From NCBI GenBank assembly GCA_964580995.1, contig CAZOMV010000012.1, positions 1 through 64,000 of the forward strand: DNA of 64,000 bases. Direction: 5' to 3'. Shown in pieces: positions 17,126 through 25,998 of this stretch; position 1 is the stretch's first letter, and every line of letters starts with the position of its first letter. The stretch is from JAKJEP01 sp964580995. GTDB lineage: Bacteria; Planctomycetota; Phycisphaerae; Sedimentisphaerales; SM23-30. A program made the position numbers and the translations under genes. Under the pieces are notes generated by a model. That model had not been told where the DNA came from, did no database searches, and saw only the letters and a list, made by a program, of their open reading frames with translations.

Positions 17126-18799
17126 ATGAATATTCGCACAAATCACCCGCTCCGAATTACCAGTGTCTGTTTTATCACGCTCTTGATTTTCCTGGCCGTT
17201 CTTTCCGGCCTACGAAAATTAGTGGAAATTATGTTTTGGGATGCCACTTCCTATCGGTCCCTGCCCTACCAAATGACCCGTTTAACGGTGCGTGTACCTA
17301 CGCTGGATCCTACCTTGGAAAGGGAATCCAAAATACAATATCCGGGCTTTATCAGCATGGCTCTTCGCGATGTTAATGCTTATCTAACCAACTTTGCTCT
17401 GTTCGACCAGAATACCTATTTAAAATATCCAAATAACCATGAGATATTTGTCAAAGACGATACCAACGATAAATTATTCCGGCTGAAGAAAATTGGCCGG
17501 GTATATTTTGCAGAAGAAAAAGGACTGTTTGTTTTTGAACGAATTCCCGATCTCCGGACCTCACCGCCGGAGACGGAAACTTCCGTCACCTATTTTGGGC
17601 CAAAGGGAGCCGGGGAAACACCCTCCTCTGCCCTGGGCGGGTTTGCCGAACCGATCAGTACCGCTGAACCTTTAGGAACCCAACTAATCATTTATGACCG
17701 GCATACATCCTGTTTTTATCGATTGAATATGAGTGAGACAAGTGTTACACAAGGACCTAAATTAACGGACAATTTAGAATATATGCAGCTTTCTGGTATC
17801 GAAAAGAATCCGGGGATTGTCGAGCTGCACTGGCAGCCGCCGCAGGTGTACACAGAAGAATCTTCGGACCAGCAGGAGGAAAATTCCGCTTCCGCCCGCA
17901 AAATACCTAAAATTATTCCTTTGCCGATGAATTCGCCTTTACGAGGTGGCAGCTATTGGGGGGCTTTTATTCCGGTGCTGAAGGGCGATGGTACGATTGA
18001 AAAACTGGACGTGGAGACGCTGAAAATTACCGGGACACTGGGACATCTGGTAGGGGATAACAAGATCACAATCGTTACACCGCGGAATTTGCTGGCTTAT
18101 AATGTGAAGCCGCTGGTATATAACGGGGAGTATAAAGGATTGGCTGTTGGCGGTTTGGGGCGAAATCTGAATCAGGCTGCCATTGTCCTATTTGATGAGG
18201 GGGGAGCGATCACTAAAATAGAGGAAAATCCGGATCAAACCCGGTTTCGTCCTGATTCATTGACGGCATCCTATGTCGATCTCACCGCCGATATATGGCA
18301 TCGTCCCGGCGGGCCGTTATATAAAGTCACGAAATTTCTGGCGGAGACTTTGAGTCCGCTGGCGGTGAATATGGTTAGCTGTTATACGGCGGGTAAATTT
18401 GAGGCAATTTCGTCGCGGCGGGCGTTATTCTTTTTGTCGGATACCTATACCGCCCAGACGGTTCTGCGGGATGACAATGAATTAACGGCCGGGCTGCAGG
18501 TAATCGGGCTTTCCCTGCCTGCCGGTCTTTTGGGGCTTTTTCTGGCCTGGCGGGTGTCGAAGAATGCGCGGCAGGTGGGGCTGTCGCGGAATATGCAGAC
18601 GTTCTGGATTATTATGGTGATCTTTTTCGGCATCCCGGCGTATATCACATACCGGCTGACGCGGCCGGAGATGGTGCTGGTGAGCTGCCGGAATTGCGGG
18701 CAGATGCGCCGGCCGGATCAGGAACTCTGCCACCAGTGCAAAAGCCCCTGGGCCATCCCGGAACTGGTTCCGCCGGCCTGGCGGGTTCGGGAAGGATAA
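17126..18799 (+). CDS. Membrane protein of unknown function with C-terminal zinc ribbon
   Basis: This 557-aa protein has an N-terminal membrane span (about residues 13-30), a long presumably extracytoplasmic region of about 420 residues, two further spans near the C-terminus (GLQVIGLSLPAGLLGLFLAW and FWIIMVIFFGIPAYITYRL) and a cytoplasmic tail with CRNC...CHQC (about 521-538), which looks like a zinc ribbon. The extracytoplasmic part is beta-rich with no motif I recognise. It follows the ABC permease by 10 bp, so it is probably an accessory component of this transporter system. The architecture is reminiscent of planctomycete ABC operons but I cannot name a family. Confidence 0.65.
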   Translation: MNIRTNHPLRITSVCFITLLIFLAVLSGLRKLVEIMFWDATSYRSLPYQMTRLTVRVPTLDPTLERESKIQYPGFISMALRDVNAYLTNFALFDQNTYLKYPNNHEIFVKDDTNDKLFRLKKIGRVYFAEEKGLFVFERIPDLRTSPPETETSVTYFGPKGAGETPSSALGGFAEPISTAEPLGTQLIIYDRHTSCFYRLNMSETSVTQGPKLTDNLEYMQLSGIEKNPGIVELHWQPPQVYTEESSDQQEENSASARKIPKIIPLPMNSPLRGGSYWGAFIPVLKGDGTIEKLDVETLKITGTLGHLVGDNKITIVTPRNLLAYNVKPLVYNGEYKGLAVGGLGRNLNQAAIVLFDEGGAITKIEENPDQTRFRPDSLTASYVDLTADIWHRPGGPLYKVTKFLAETLSPLAVNMVSCYTAGKFEAISSRRALFFLSDTYTAQTVLRDDNELTAGLQVIGLSLPAGLLGLFLAWRVSKNARQVGLSRNMQTFWIIMVIFFGIPAYITYRLTRPEMVLVSCRNCGQMRRPDQELCHQCKSPWAIPELVPPAWRVREG

Positions 18800-18821
18800 A
18801 GATATCCAGGAAAAATGGGTA

Positions 18822-19376
18822 ATGGCAGAAAATTCGGAATTTTTTACCATGGTTCAACTGGCCCGGCAAGGCGGGCGGGATCACAGGAACGAACTGGCCC
18901 TGGTGGCGCAGCCGCGTATCAACGGCTTTTTCCTGCGTCTCACCCTGAATCCGGAGCTTGCCGAAGATCTCACCCAGGATACCCTCCTGTCGATGCTCGT
19001 CCATATCACCCGCCTGGAGAAAACGGAAAAGTTCTGGCCGTGGCTGTACCGCATTGCCTGGAACAGATTACAGCAGCACTATCGCCAACAAAAAATTCAT
19101 GCGGCGATCCCGCTTGCCGAGCTAAACGGCTGCCCGCTGGAGATTCGGGAATCCCAGCTCCCGGCTTTACAGAGGCTCATCCATCAGGAAGCTCTGGATA
19201 AGCTGCACCTTGCCATCGGCGGGTTAAAGGAAAACTACCGCCAACTGATTGACATGCGCTGCCGGCGGCACATGACCTACGCGCAGATCGCCCATCGCCA
19301 GCAATGCAACCCCCTCCAGGCTCGCCTGCGTTTTTTCCGCGCCAAAGAATCCCTCCGCCAGACCATCGGAGTGTAA
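18822..19376 (+). CDS. ECF-type RNA polymerase sigma factor
   Basis: This 184-aa sigma factor has region 2 with LAEDLTQDTLLSMLVHI (about residues 46-62) and WPWLYRIAWNRLQQHYR, and region 4 with LKENYRQLIDMRCRRHMTYAQIA. It begins 22 bp after the zinc-ribbon membrane protein gene on the same strand and is probably the last gene of the GntR/ABC operon. No anti-sigma gene follows, only about 460 bp of non-coding DNA; the membrane protein upstream could play that part (inference). Confidence 0.85.
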   Translation: MAENSEFFTMVQLARQGGRDHRNELALVAQPRINGFFLRLTLNPELAEDLTQDTLLSMLVHITRLEKTEKFWPWLYRIAWNRLQQHYRQQKIHAAIPLAELNGCPLEIRESQLPALQRLIHQEALDKLHLAIGGLKENYRQLIDMRCRRHMTYAQIAHRQQCNPLQARLRFFRAKESLRQTIGV

Positions 19377-19835
19377 ATAGACATTACGTCATGGCCGTGG
19401 CACAATTGACGAACCGCCGTGAGCCTGCGGTGGGAAGGTGGTATCCGGAAGAAGAGCAAGACAGCCTAAAGGCTGAACTCAGAACGGGACTGACCGGCCA
19501 GGGGTGTCCGATAATCGTAAACACACTGGCTGGGCGGGATCCCGGCGGGTGTCTATCGCCTACGCGTGAAAGCCGGATAAATGCTTAAGATATCTATGGT
19601 TATGATTTAAGCCGGGAAAGGCGGTTATGTCTGATATTTCCCTTGTAAGACCTATCTTGAAGATTGTGGATCGGGTAATCAAAAAGGGATGAATCGGTTC
19701 CCAAAATCGGCCGATATTTGGAAAAAGATCGGCCAACCCGATTGATAGGCACATATGGAGCTTTTCATCCATTGCACCGCATCAGGAATTTGTTGAAATA
19801 AAAAGCTTCAGCTACAACTAACGGAAGAACCGTGG
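19377..19835 (+). other. 459-bp non-coding region, possibly structured RNA or intron remnant
   Basis: No convincing coding frame. Positions 19384-19590 are GC-rich with many short inverted repeats: CCGC/GCGG around CGTGAGCCT (19414-19430), AGCC/GGCT (19463-19474). The run from GTGAGCC through GAAGAAGAGCAAG to AGGCTGAACTCAG weakly recalls domain I of bacterial group II introns, but no reverse transcriptase gene or domain V hairpin is present. A second part carries a long-range stem ATCGGGT/ACCCGAT (19670-19676/19736-19742) enclosing the palindrome ATCGGCCGAT. It does not match the cobalamin riboswitch consensus although a TonB receptor follows. Confidence 0.3.
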
Positions 19836-21908
19836 ATGTTGAAAAGATATAGTATTGCCCGTTCCAGAATCATGCAGGCGTTTCTTTTAGTCTGGTGTGC
19901 GGTATTCCCGGCTGTTATATGGGGGCAGGATCCGAATCTTCCTCCCCAGGTCCCTACGGAGAATGCCGGGCCGGAAGAAGACCTGGTTGACATGTCGCTG
20001 GAAGATCTGATGGAGGTGGAGGTGGATACGGTGTATAGCGCCTCCAAGCACACCCAGAAGGTGACGGAGGCCCCCTCCTCGGTAACGATTGTCACGGCGG
20101 AGGAAATCAAGCTGTACGGCTACCGGACGCTGGCGGATATTATCAACAGCGCCCGGGGTTTTTATCTGAACTATGACCGCAATTACCATTATATGGGGAT
20201 TCGGGGATTCGGCCGGCCGGGGGATTATAACATTCGCGTGCTGGTGCTGGTGGACGGGCACCGAACCAACGAAGGGGTGGATGATTCGGCGGCGATCGGG
20301 ACCGATTTTCTGCTGGATGTCGATACCATCGAGCGGGTGGAAATCATTCGCGGGCCGGGTTCCTCCCTGTACGGCAGCAATGCCCTGTTTGCGGTTATTA
20401 ATGTCATCACCAAGAACGGCGCCCAGAACAGCGGGCTGGAGCTGTCGGGAGAGCTGGGCAGTTTCGACACGAAGAAAGGGCGGGCCAGCTTCGGGAAAAA
20501 ATGGGGTGAAGATGTGGATTTATATCTTTCTTCCACCCTGTACAAAAGCGACGGCGATACCTTGTATATCAAGGAATTTGATGATCCGCTGACAAATAAC
20601 GGTTATGTGGACCTGGATGAAGACAAGTTCAACAATTTGTTTGCCAAGCTCACTTGGCGGGATTTTACGTTGGAGGCGGCCTCGGTCAGCCGCAAAAAGG
20701 AAATTCCCACCGCTCCCTGGGATAGCATATTCGGCGATCCGGCTACGGTCTCGTATGATGACCGGGTGATGGTGGGATTAACGTATGACCATGAATTTTC
20801 TGAAGTGGGTTCGGTTTTAGGGCGGGTGACGTATAATCATTCTAATTATGACGGCCGCTGGCCGTATGATTATGCGGAGGAAACGGATCCGGAGCCGTAC
20901 CGGGTGTTGAACAGCGATTACTGGAAGGCCAGGTTTTGGCAGGGAGAATGGCAGTTTACCTATACCCAGATCGAAAGGCATACGATCACCACGGGGGTGG
21001 AAATGCGCTATCATGTGCGGCAGGATCAGGCGTCGTGGGATGAGGAAGGAACGGTCTTTCTGGATGACCAGCGGCATTCCAAAAGCTGGGGGGTCTTTGC
21101 CCAGGATGAATACAAGATTCTGGATAACCTGATTTTGAACGGCGGGATTCGGTATGACCGGTATGATGCCTTTGGCGGAACGACCAATCCGCGGCTGGCG
21201 GCGATTTACAATCCGTTTGCCAAGACGACGGTGAAGCTGATGTACGGCACAGCCTTTCGCAGTCCCACCGTCTATGAACTCTATTATGACGATGGCGGTT
21301 ATACGGCCAAACAAAGTCCGGACCTGGATCCGGAGACCATCGACACGTATGAAGTGGTATTGGAGCAGTATCTCACCCGGCAAATTCTCGGATCCGTGTC
21401 CGGATTTTATTATGAGATGGATGATTTGATTGCGCAAAAGATTGATCCGACGGACGGCTTGCTGATTTTTGAGAATCTGGATCAGGTGAAAGCCCAAGGG
21501 GTGGAGTTTGAGCTGGATGGCAAATGGGACAACGGTTGGAAAAGCCGGCTCAGTTATGCCCTGGTTCATACGGAAGATGGGGAGACCGGAGAAAAACTGG
21601 AGAATTCGCCGCGGCATCTGGTGAAAGGCAATCTGATTATACCCATCGTTAAAGAAAAGTTGTTTGCTGGGTTGGAAATGCAATATAACGGGGACCGCAA
21701 GACGCTTGCCGATCATCACACCGATGATTACCTGATATCGAATATGACTTTGACCTGCCTGAACCTGCGGGAAGGATTGGAAATTTCCGCCGGTATTTAT
21801 AATGTTTTTGACAAGCATTACGGCTATCCCGGTTTTGCCGAGCATACGCAGGACATCATCGAGCAGGACGGCCGCAGCTTCCGGGTTAAACTGACCTATC
21901 GCTTCTAA
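19836..21908 (+). CDS. TonB-dependent outer-membrane receptor
   Basis: This 690-aa protein has an N-terminal signal peptide (about residues 10-30), then a short acidic linker and the plug domain: APSSVTIVTAEEIKLYGYRTL (about 79-99), MGIRGFGRPGDYNIRVLVLVDG, and VERVEIIRGPGSSLYGSNA-type sequence. A 22-strand-type barrel follows, ending in the terminal aromatic signature LTYRF. It would import a scarce ligand such as a siderophore, cobalamin or oligosaccharide using TonB energy, which implies a Gram-negative envelope. No TonB box is obvious. No ferric or B12 transport genes are adjacent. Its stop codon overlaps that of the convergent radical SAM gene. Confidence 0.9.
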   Translation: MLKRYSIARSRIMQAFLLVWCAVFPAVIWGQDPNLPPQVPTENAGPEEDLVDMSLEDLMEVEVDTVYSASKHTQKVTEAPSSVTIVTAEEIKLYGYRTLADIINSARGFYLNYDRNYHYMGIRGFGRPGDYNIRVLVLVDGHRTNEGVDDSAAIGTDFLLDVDTIERVEIIRGPGSSLYGSNALFAVINVITKNGAQNSGLELSGELGSFDTKKGRASFGKKWGEDVDLYLSSTLYKSDGDTLYIKEFDDPLTNNGYVDLDEDKFNNLFAKLTWRDFTLEAASVSRKKEIPTAPWDSIFGDPATVSYDDRVMVGLTYDHEFSEVGSVLGRVTYNHSNYDGRWPYDYAEETDPEPYRVLNSDYWKARFWQGEWQFTYTQIERHTITTGVEMRYHVRQDQASWDEEGTVFLDDQRHSKSWGVFAQDEYKILDNLILNGGIRYDRYDAFGGTTNPRLAAIYNPFAKTTVKLMYGTAFRSPTVYELYYDDGGYTAKQSPDLDPETIDTYEVVLEQYLTRQILGSVSGFYYEMDDLIAQKIDPTDGLLIFENLDQVKAQGVEFELDGKWDNGWKSRLSYALVHTEDGETGEKLENSPRHLVKGNLIIPIVKEKLFAGLEMQYNGDRKTLADHHTDDYLISNMTLTCLNLREGLEISAGIYNVFDKHYGYPGFAEHTQDIIEQDGRSFRVKLTYRF

Positions 21909-23383
21909 TCCGGCGTATTCTGGCGGCTGATTTTTTCGAAGTGGACGCCCAGGATGGCCAGCTCGACGGCGGCGGGCAGGGATTTGATCCGGGTGAAAGA
22001 GGTTTTCAGCAGGAGTTTCCAGTATAAAAATCGGGCGCGGGAGAGCAGGCCGATTTTCCACATGCTTTTGGCGGCCGCCAGTAAATCCTTGCCATTAATT
22101 TTATGGATGGTGGTGGGTTTGTAGTTTTTCAGAAACACATGGATGCGCTGGTAATACTGTTTGGGATGGTAGATGGTGGAGATCACCTTATGGTAGCCAT
22201 CCAGCAGTTCGGTTTTTCCCATGCGCGGAATGAAGTTGATGCTGCCGTCGGTGTTTTCGCCGCTGGTGCTGTGCAAGAGCCGGCCTTCGCGGCTGAGGCG
22301 GTGCCACAACTGGGTCTGGGGCAGGGCATTCAAAACCCCCACCATCGCGGTCACGACGCCGGAATTCTGGATAAAGCGGATCTGGTCCTCAAAGATGCCT
22401 TTGGTATCGCTGTCAAAGCCGACAATAAAGCCGCCCATCACCTGCAGACCGTTTTTATGAAGAATCCGAATGGACTCCTCCGGATCGATAGTGGTATTTT
22501 GAAGTTTATTGCATTCCTTCAGGCTTTCCAGGCTGGGCGTTTCCAGACCCAGAAAGACCTTGTTGAAGTTCGCCTGGCTCATCATTTTCATCAGTTCCGG
22601 ATCCTGGGCCAAGTCCACGCTGGCCTCGGTAATAATGACAAAAGGATATTTATGCTCCTTCTGCCAGCGAATCAGATGAGGGAGCATTGCTTTCACGTTT
22701 TTCTTGTTGCCGATGAAATTGTCATCGACAATAAAAAGTTCCCTTCGCCAGCCGGCGTCATACAAGGACTGGATTTCCGCGAGAAGCTGCTGGGGGCTTT
22801 TGGTGCGGGGTTTGCGGCCGTACATAACAATGATGTCGCAAAATTCACAGTTAAAGGGGCAGCCGCGCGAATACTGAATCGGCATTGATACATAATTCTT
22901 CATATTAATGAGTGACCACATGGGCACAGGGGTTTGGCTGATGTCGGGGCGGATGGTCGAGGTGTAAACCGGCTGGGCTTTGCCTTGCGCCAGGTCCGAG
23001 AGAAACAGGGGCAAGGTTACTTCCGCCTCATTGAGGACCAGGTGATCCACTCCCTGAAAGACCTCCGGCTGCGAAGTGGCCGCGGGACCGCCCACCACCA
23101 CCACCTTTCCCCGGGCTTTGCAGCGGGTAATGATTTCCTGGGCGCTGGGAATCTGGATGATCATGGCGCCGATGAAAACATAATCCGCCCAGTCGATCTG
23201 CTCATCCTTGAGTTTGGCCACGTTGACATCCACGAGCTGTTTGGACCAGTTTTCGGGGAGCATGGCGGCAATGGTCATCAGGCCCAGGGGCGGATAGGCC
23301 GCTTTTTTGGAAATATACTTGAGAACACTTTTAAAACTCCAGAAGGTCTCCGGATACTCAGGGTACACCAATAGAATATTCAT
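21905..23383 (-). CDS. B12-binding radical SAM protein (DUF4070, HpnP-like family)
   Basis: This is about 492 aa. The N-terminal cobalamin-binding-type Rossmann domain (LLVYPEYPETFWSF, AAYPPLGLMTIAAMLPENW) is followed by a radical SAM core with CPFNCEFCDI (the CxxxCxxC cluster motif) and VDDNFIGNKKNVKAMLPHLI, then a DUF4070 C-terminal region. This layout is shared with hopanoid methylase HpnP and with uncharacterised B12 radical SAM methylases. No hopanoid genes are nearby, so the substrate is unknown. ATG 23383 was preferred over 23404 because AAGGAAAAAG precedes it at good distance. It is convergent with the TonB receptor (4-bp overlap of the ends) and a ~90-bp repeat lies just upstream. 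Confidence 0.88.
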   Translation of the reverse strand: MNILLVYPEYPETFWSFKSVLKYISKKAAYPPLGLMTIAAMLPENWSKQLVDVNVAKLKDEQIDWADYVFIGAMIIQIPSAQEIITRCKARGKVVVVGGPAATSQPEVFQGVDHLVLNEAEVTLPLFLSDLAQGKAQPVYTSTIRPDISQTPVPMWSLINMKNYVSMPIQYSRGCPFNCEFCDIIVMYGRKPRTKSPQQLLAEIQSLYDAGWRRELFIVDDNFIGNKKNVKAMLPHLIRWQKEHKYPFVIITEASVDLAQDPELMKMMSQANFNKVFLGLETPSLESLKECNKLQNTTIDPEESIRILHKNGLQVMGGFIVGFDSDTKGIFEDQIRFIQNSGVVTAMVGVLNALPQTQLWHRLSREGRLLHSTSGENTDGSINFIPRMGKTELLDGYHKVISTIYHPKQYYQRIHVFLKNYKPTTIHKINGKDLLAAAKSMWKIGLLSRARFLYWKLLLKTSFTRIKSLPAAVELAILGVHFEKISRQNTPD

Positions 23384-23407
23384 TACTTTTTCCTTATATG
23401 GCAAAAT

Positions 23408-23499
23408 CTGACGCCAGCGTCAAAAGCTCGTCGTCCCCTTGTTATTGGGGGGCCAGAGCCGTTTTGGAAGTCAATATTGACTTTTGGCGTTTCCGTTAA
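23408..23499. repeat. Dispersed ~90-bp hairpin repeat (copy A)
   Basis: This copy shares the left end TGACGCCAGCGTCAAAAG, the centre CCCCTTGTTATTGGGG and the right end CTTTTGGCGTTTCCGTTAA with the copies at 27380 and 36867. It is the most diverged full copy (for example CCGTTAA instead of CCGTCAA at the right end). It lies between the radical SAM gene start and argJ. Confidence 0.9.
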
Positions 23500-23664
23500 A
23501 TCTGTCTGTTACACCCTGCTGCTGGAATTTATTGAAAGGCAGTAGAATTGTGTTTCCTTGACAGAGCCACTGATAATTATATGCCGAAAGTACCAGGGAG
23601 ACACGGTAAAATTTTGCAGACAGAATAATTTTGGCTGATTCCAGGGCCGCGGCCAAACCGGGAA

Positions 23665-24867
23665 TCAGGTATGATAATCGGCGTTAATGCTTACATATCC
23701 ATGAGATAAGTCGCAGGTGTAGCAGAAATCCTCGCATTTTCCCGCACCTAAAGAAACATGGACCGTCCATTGTTTGGCCTTCATTTTCCGGCTTAACTGG
23801 GTGCCGTTGAACTTGGCCGGTCGGCCGTTTCGGAAAACAGTGACATTCGCCACTTTGCAGGTTAATTTTTCGGGATGGAATCGCGCCTTGCTGTAACCGA
23901 TGGCGCTGACGATCCGGCCCCAGTTGGGATCGGCGCCGAAGAAGGCGCAGCGGACCAGGGGGCTATCGACGATGGCCCGTACGGCCTGGCGGGCTTCCTG
24001 GGGATTGGCCGCCTGGGTAATGCGGACGGTGACGGCACAGGTGGCGCCTTCGCCGTCGATGGCGATCTGGCGGGCCAGATCGTCGCAAATCTGCCAGAGT
24101 GCCTGGTGGAACCGCTGGTAGTCGGCTGTGGGCCGGGTGATGCGGGGGTTGCCGGCCCGACCGCTGGCCAGGACGACGGCGGTGTCGCTGGTGCTGGTGT
24201 GATTATCGACCGTTACTTTGTTGAAGGTAAGGTCCACAGCCTGGGCGAGGGACCGCCGCAACAGGGCGGGACTGATGTTGGCGTCGGTGGTGATAAAGGC
24301 CAGCATGGTGGCCATGTTGGGGGCAATCATGCCGGAGCCTTTGGCGATGCCGGCCAGTTGCACGGTTTTGCCGCCGAGGCGGATTTGCCGGTAGGCGGTT
24401 TTCTTTTTGGTGTCGGTGGTGAGGATGGCCTGGGCCAGATTGTTACCGGCTTTAGCGGTGCAGCTCAGGCCGGCCCGGGCGGCCTCGATCCCGCTGTGCA
24501 CCTTTTCCATCGGCAGGAATTCGCCGATGATGCCGGTGGAGGCGACGAGAATGCGCTTGGGGGCGATGTTCAGTTCCCGGCCCAGTTGTTGGCAGATGGC
24601 CAGCGTATCGCGAAAGCCCCGCTGGCCGGTGCAGGCATTGGAGTTGCCGGCATTGACAAAGACCGCCTGGAGCTTGCCGGAGCGGACATGCTCACGGCTG
24701 ATTACCACAGGGGCGGAGACAATTTTGTTAGTGGTGAAGACGGCGGCGGCGTCGCAGGGCCGGTCGGCAACGATCAGGCCCAGGTCGAGAGCGCCGCTAC
24801 GTTTGAGACCGGCCCGGACGGCGGCGGCCCGGAATCCCTTTGGCGCGGTTACTGTCTGATTAGTCAT
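23665..24867 (-). CDS. argJ: Bifunctional glutamate N-acetyltransferase/ornithine acetyltransferase
   Basis: This 400-aa enzyme moves the acetyl group from N-acetylornithine to glutamate (arginine synthesis, cyclic acetyl pathway). It contains KGSGMIAPNMATMLAF (about residues 179-194), whose Thr is the autoproteolytic cleavage site and nucleophile, plus VNAGNSNACTG near the N-terminus and ADPNWGRIVSAIGYS. Length is standard. The start lies 12 bp after the argC stop, so the two form an operon. Whether it can also use acetyl-CoA cannot be read from sequence. Confidence 0.95.
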   Translation of the reverse strand: MTNQTVTAPKGFRAAAVRAGLKRSGALDLGLIVADRPCDAAAVFTTNKIVSAPVVISREHVRSGKLQAVFVNAGNSNACTGQRGFRDTLAICQQLGRELNIAPKRILVASTGIIGEFLPMEKVHSGIEAARAGLSCTAKAGNNLAQAILTTDTKKKTAYRQIRLGGKTVQLAGIAKGSGMIAPNMATMLAFITTDANISPALLRRSLAQAVDLTFNKVTVDNHTSTSDTAVVLASGRAGNPRITRPTADYQRFHQALWQICDDLARQIAIDGEGATCAVTVRITQAANPQEARQAVRAIVDSPLVRCAFFGADPNWGRIVSAIGYSKARFHPEKLTCKVANVTVFRNGRPAKFNGTQLSRKMKAKQWTVHVSLGAGKCEDFCYTCDLSHGYVSINADYHT

Positions 24868-24879
24868 GATGGCTGTTCC

Positions 24880-25890
24880 TTATAATAATCCCATCGTTTC
24901 GGGTAATCCAGATATGATATTCATGTTTTGTATCGCCTGGCCGGCGGCTCCTTTGATCAGATTGTCTATGGCGGAGAAAGCCAGTACTTTATCCTTAACA
25001 ACGGTGGCATAGACATCGCAGAAGTTGGTATGGGCGACATTTTTGGTTGACGGGGGTTTGTTCAGCAGGCGGACAAACGGTTCGCGGGCGTAAAAGGCCT
25101 GATAGAGGTCGGTAAGCTGGGCGGGGGTAATTTTGGCGGTGGGCTGGCAATAGATGCTTTCCGCGATGCCCCGGTCCATGCTGACGACATGAGGCTGAAA
25201 CAGCACCTGGACCGGCTGGCTGGCGGCCTGGGTGAGGATCTGCTCGATTTCGGGCATGTGGCGATGCGTACCGACCGCGTAGCCGAACAGATTGTCGTTC
25301 ATTTCCGGAAAGTGGAAGGCCAGGGCGGCCTTGCGGCCGGCCCCGGATACGCCGGAGACGGCGTTGATGTAGATGTCATCGGGGGCGATGAGCCGTTCCC
25401 TGAGCAGAGGGGCCAGGGCCAGGCTGGCGGCGGTGGGATAGCAGCCGGGATTGGCGACCAGTTGGGCACCGACAATTTTTTCGCGGAACAGCTCGGGCAA
25501 GCCAAAGGCGGCGCGGGCGAGATTTTCCCGGTCGGTATGCTCGACCTTATAAACCTTCTCGTAAAGGGCGACATCCCGAATCCGGTAATCGGCGCTGAAA
25601 TCGACCACTTTCACGCCGGCGGCCAGTAACTTGGGGACGAAGGACATTGACACTTTGTGGGGCAGGCAGCATAGGGCAACATCGGCGCAGCCGGCCAGCT
25701 TGTCCAGATCGACCGGTTCGATCGGCAGATCGAGCCGCCCCTGCAGGGCGGGAAAGACTTCCGTCAGCGGGGCACATTCCTCGGGTAGGGCGGTCAGATA
25801 GGTGACCTTCGCCTGCGGATGGCGCAGCAAGATCAGGATCGATTCATAGGCGGTATAGCCGGTGGCCCCGATAATGGCAACTCGTATCAT
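24880..25890 (-). CDS. argC: N-acetyl-gamma-glutamyl-phosphate reductase
   Basis: This 336-aa NADPH enzyme makes N-acetylglutamate semialdehyde in arginine synthesis. The N-terminal nucleotide-binding motif is IIGATGYTAYE, and the active-site Cys is in ANPGCYPTAASLAL (about residue 148). Length is normal for the type 1 enzyme. It begins a short argC-argJ operon, downstream of and separated from rplM-rpsI by a terminator. argB, argD and argF are not in the window. Confidence 0.95.
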   Translation of the reverse strand: MIRVAIIGATGYTAYESILILLRHPQAKVTYLTALPEECAPLTEVFPALQGRLDLPIEPVDLDKLAGCADVALCCLPHKVSMSFVPKLLAAGVKVVDFSADYRIRDVALYEKVYKVEHTDRENLARAAFGLPELFREKIVGAQLVANPGCYPTAASLALAPLLRERLIAPDDIYINAVSGVSGAGRKAALAFHFPEMNDNLFGYAVGTHRHMPEIEQILTQAASQPVQVLFQPHVVSMDRGIAESIYCQPTAKITPAQLTDLYQAFYAREPFVRLLNKPPSTKNVAHTNFCDVYATVVKDKVLAFSAIDNLIKGAAGQAIQNMNIISGLPETMGLL

Positions 25891-25940
25891 AGTTATGTCG
25901 TTTCTCTAAAAAAATTTAAATTTTGCAAAACATCAGTAAT

Positions 25941-25977
25941 AAAAAAAGGCCCCTGAATCTGATAATACAGGAGCCTT
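25941..25977 (-). terminator. Rho-independent terminator of the rplM-rpsI operon
   Basis: On the minus strand AAGGCTCCTG pairs with CAGGGGCCTT (10 bp, one G-T) around a 12-nt loop, followed by a run of seven Ts. It lies 22 bp after the rpsI stop and separates the ribosomal-protein genes from argC. Confidence 0.9.
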
Positions 25978-25998
25978 GCATTTTCTGGTTGTGAAATT

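Noticed and set aside
19377..19835. Cobalamin riboswitch upstream of the TonB receptor
   Set aside because: I looked for the conserved B12-box and the GCAACTGT-type core; neither is present.
23408..23499. Integron attC site as an explanation of the ~90-bp repeat
   Set aside because: The ends do not contain the attC core sites (RYYYAAC/GTTRRRY) and no integrase gene or cassette array is present.
23875..24885. 336-aa open frame antisense to argJ
   Set aside because: It is a shadow of argJ, Gly/Asp/Val-rich with no recognisable fold.
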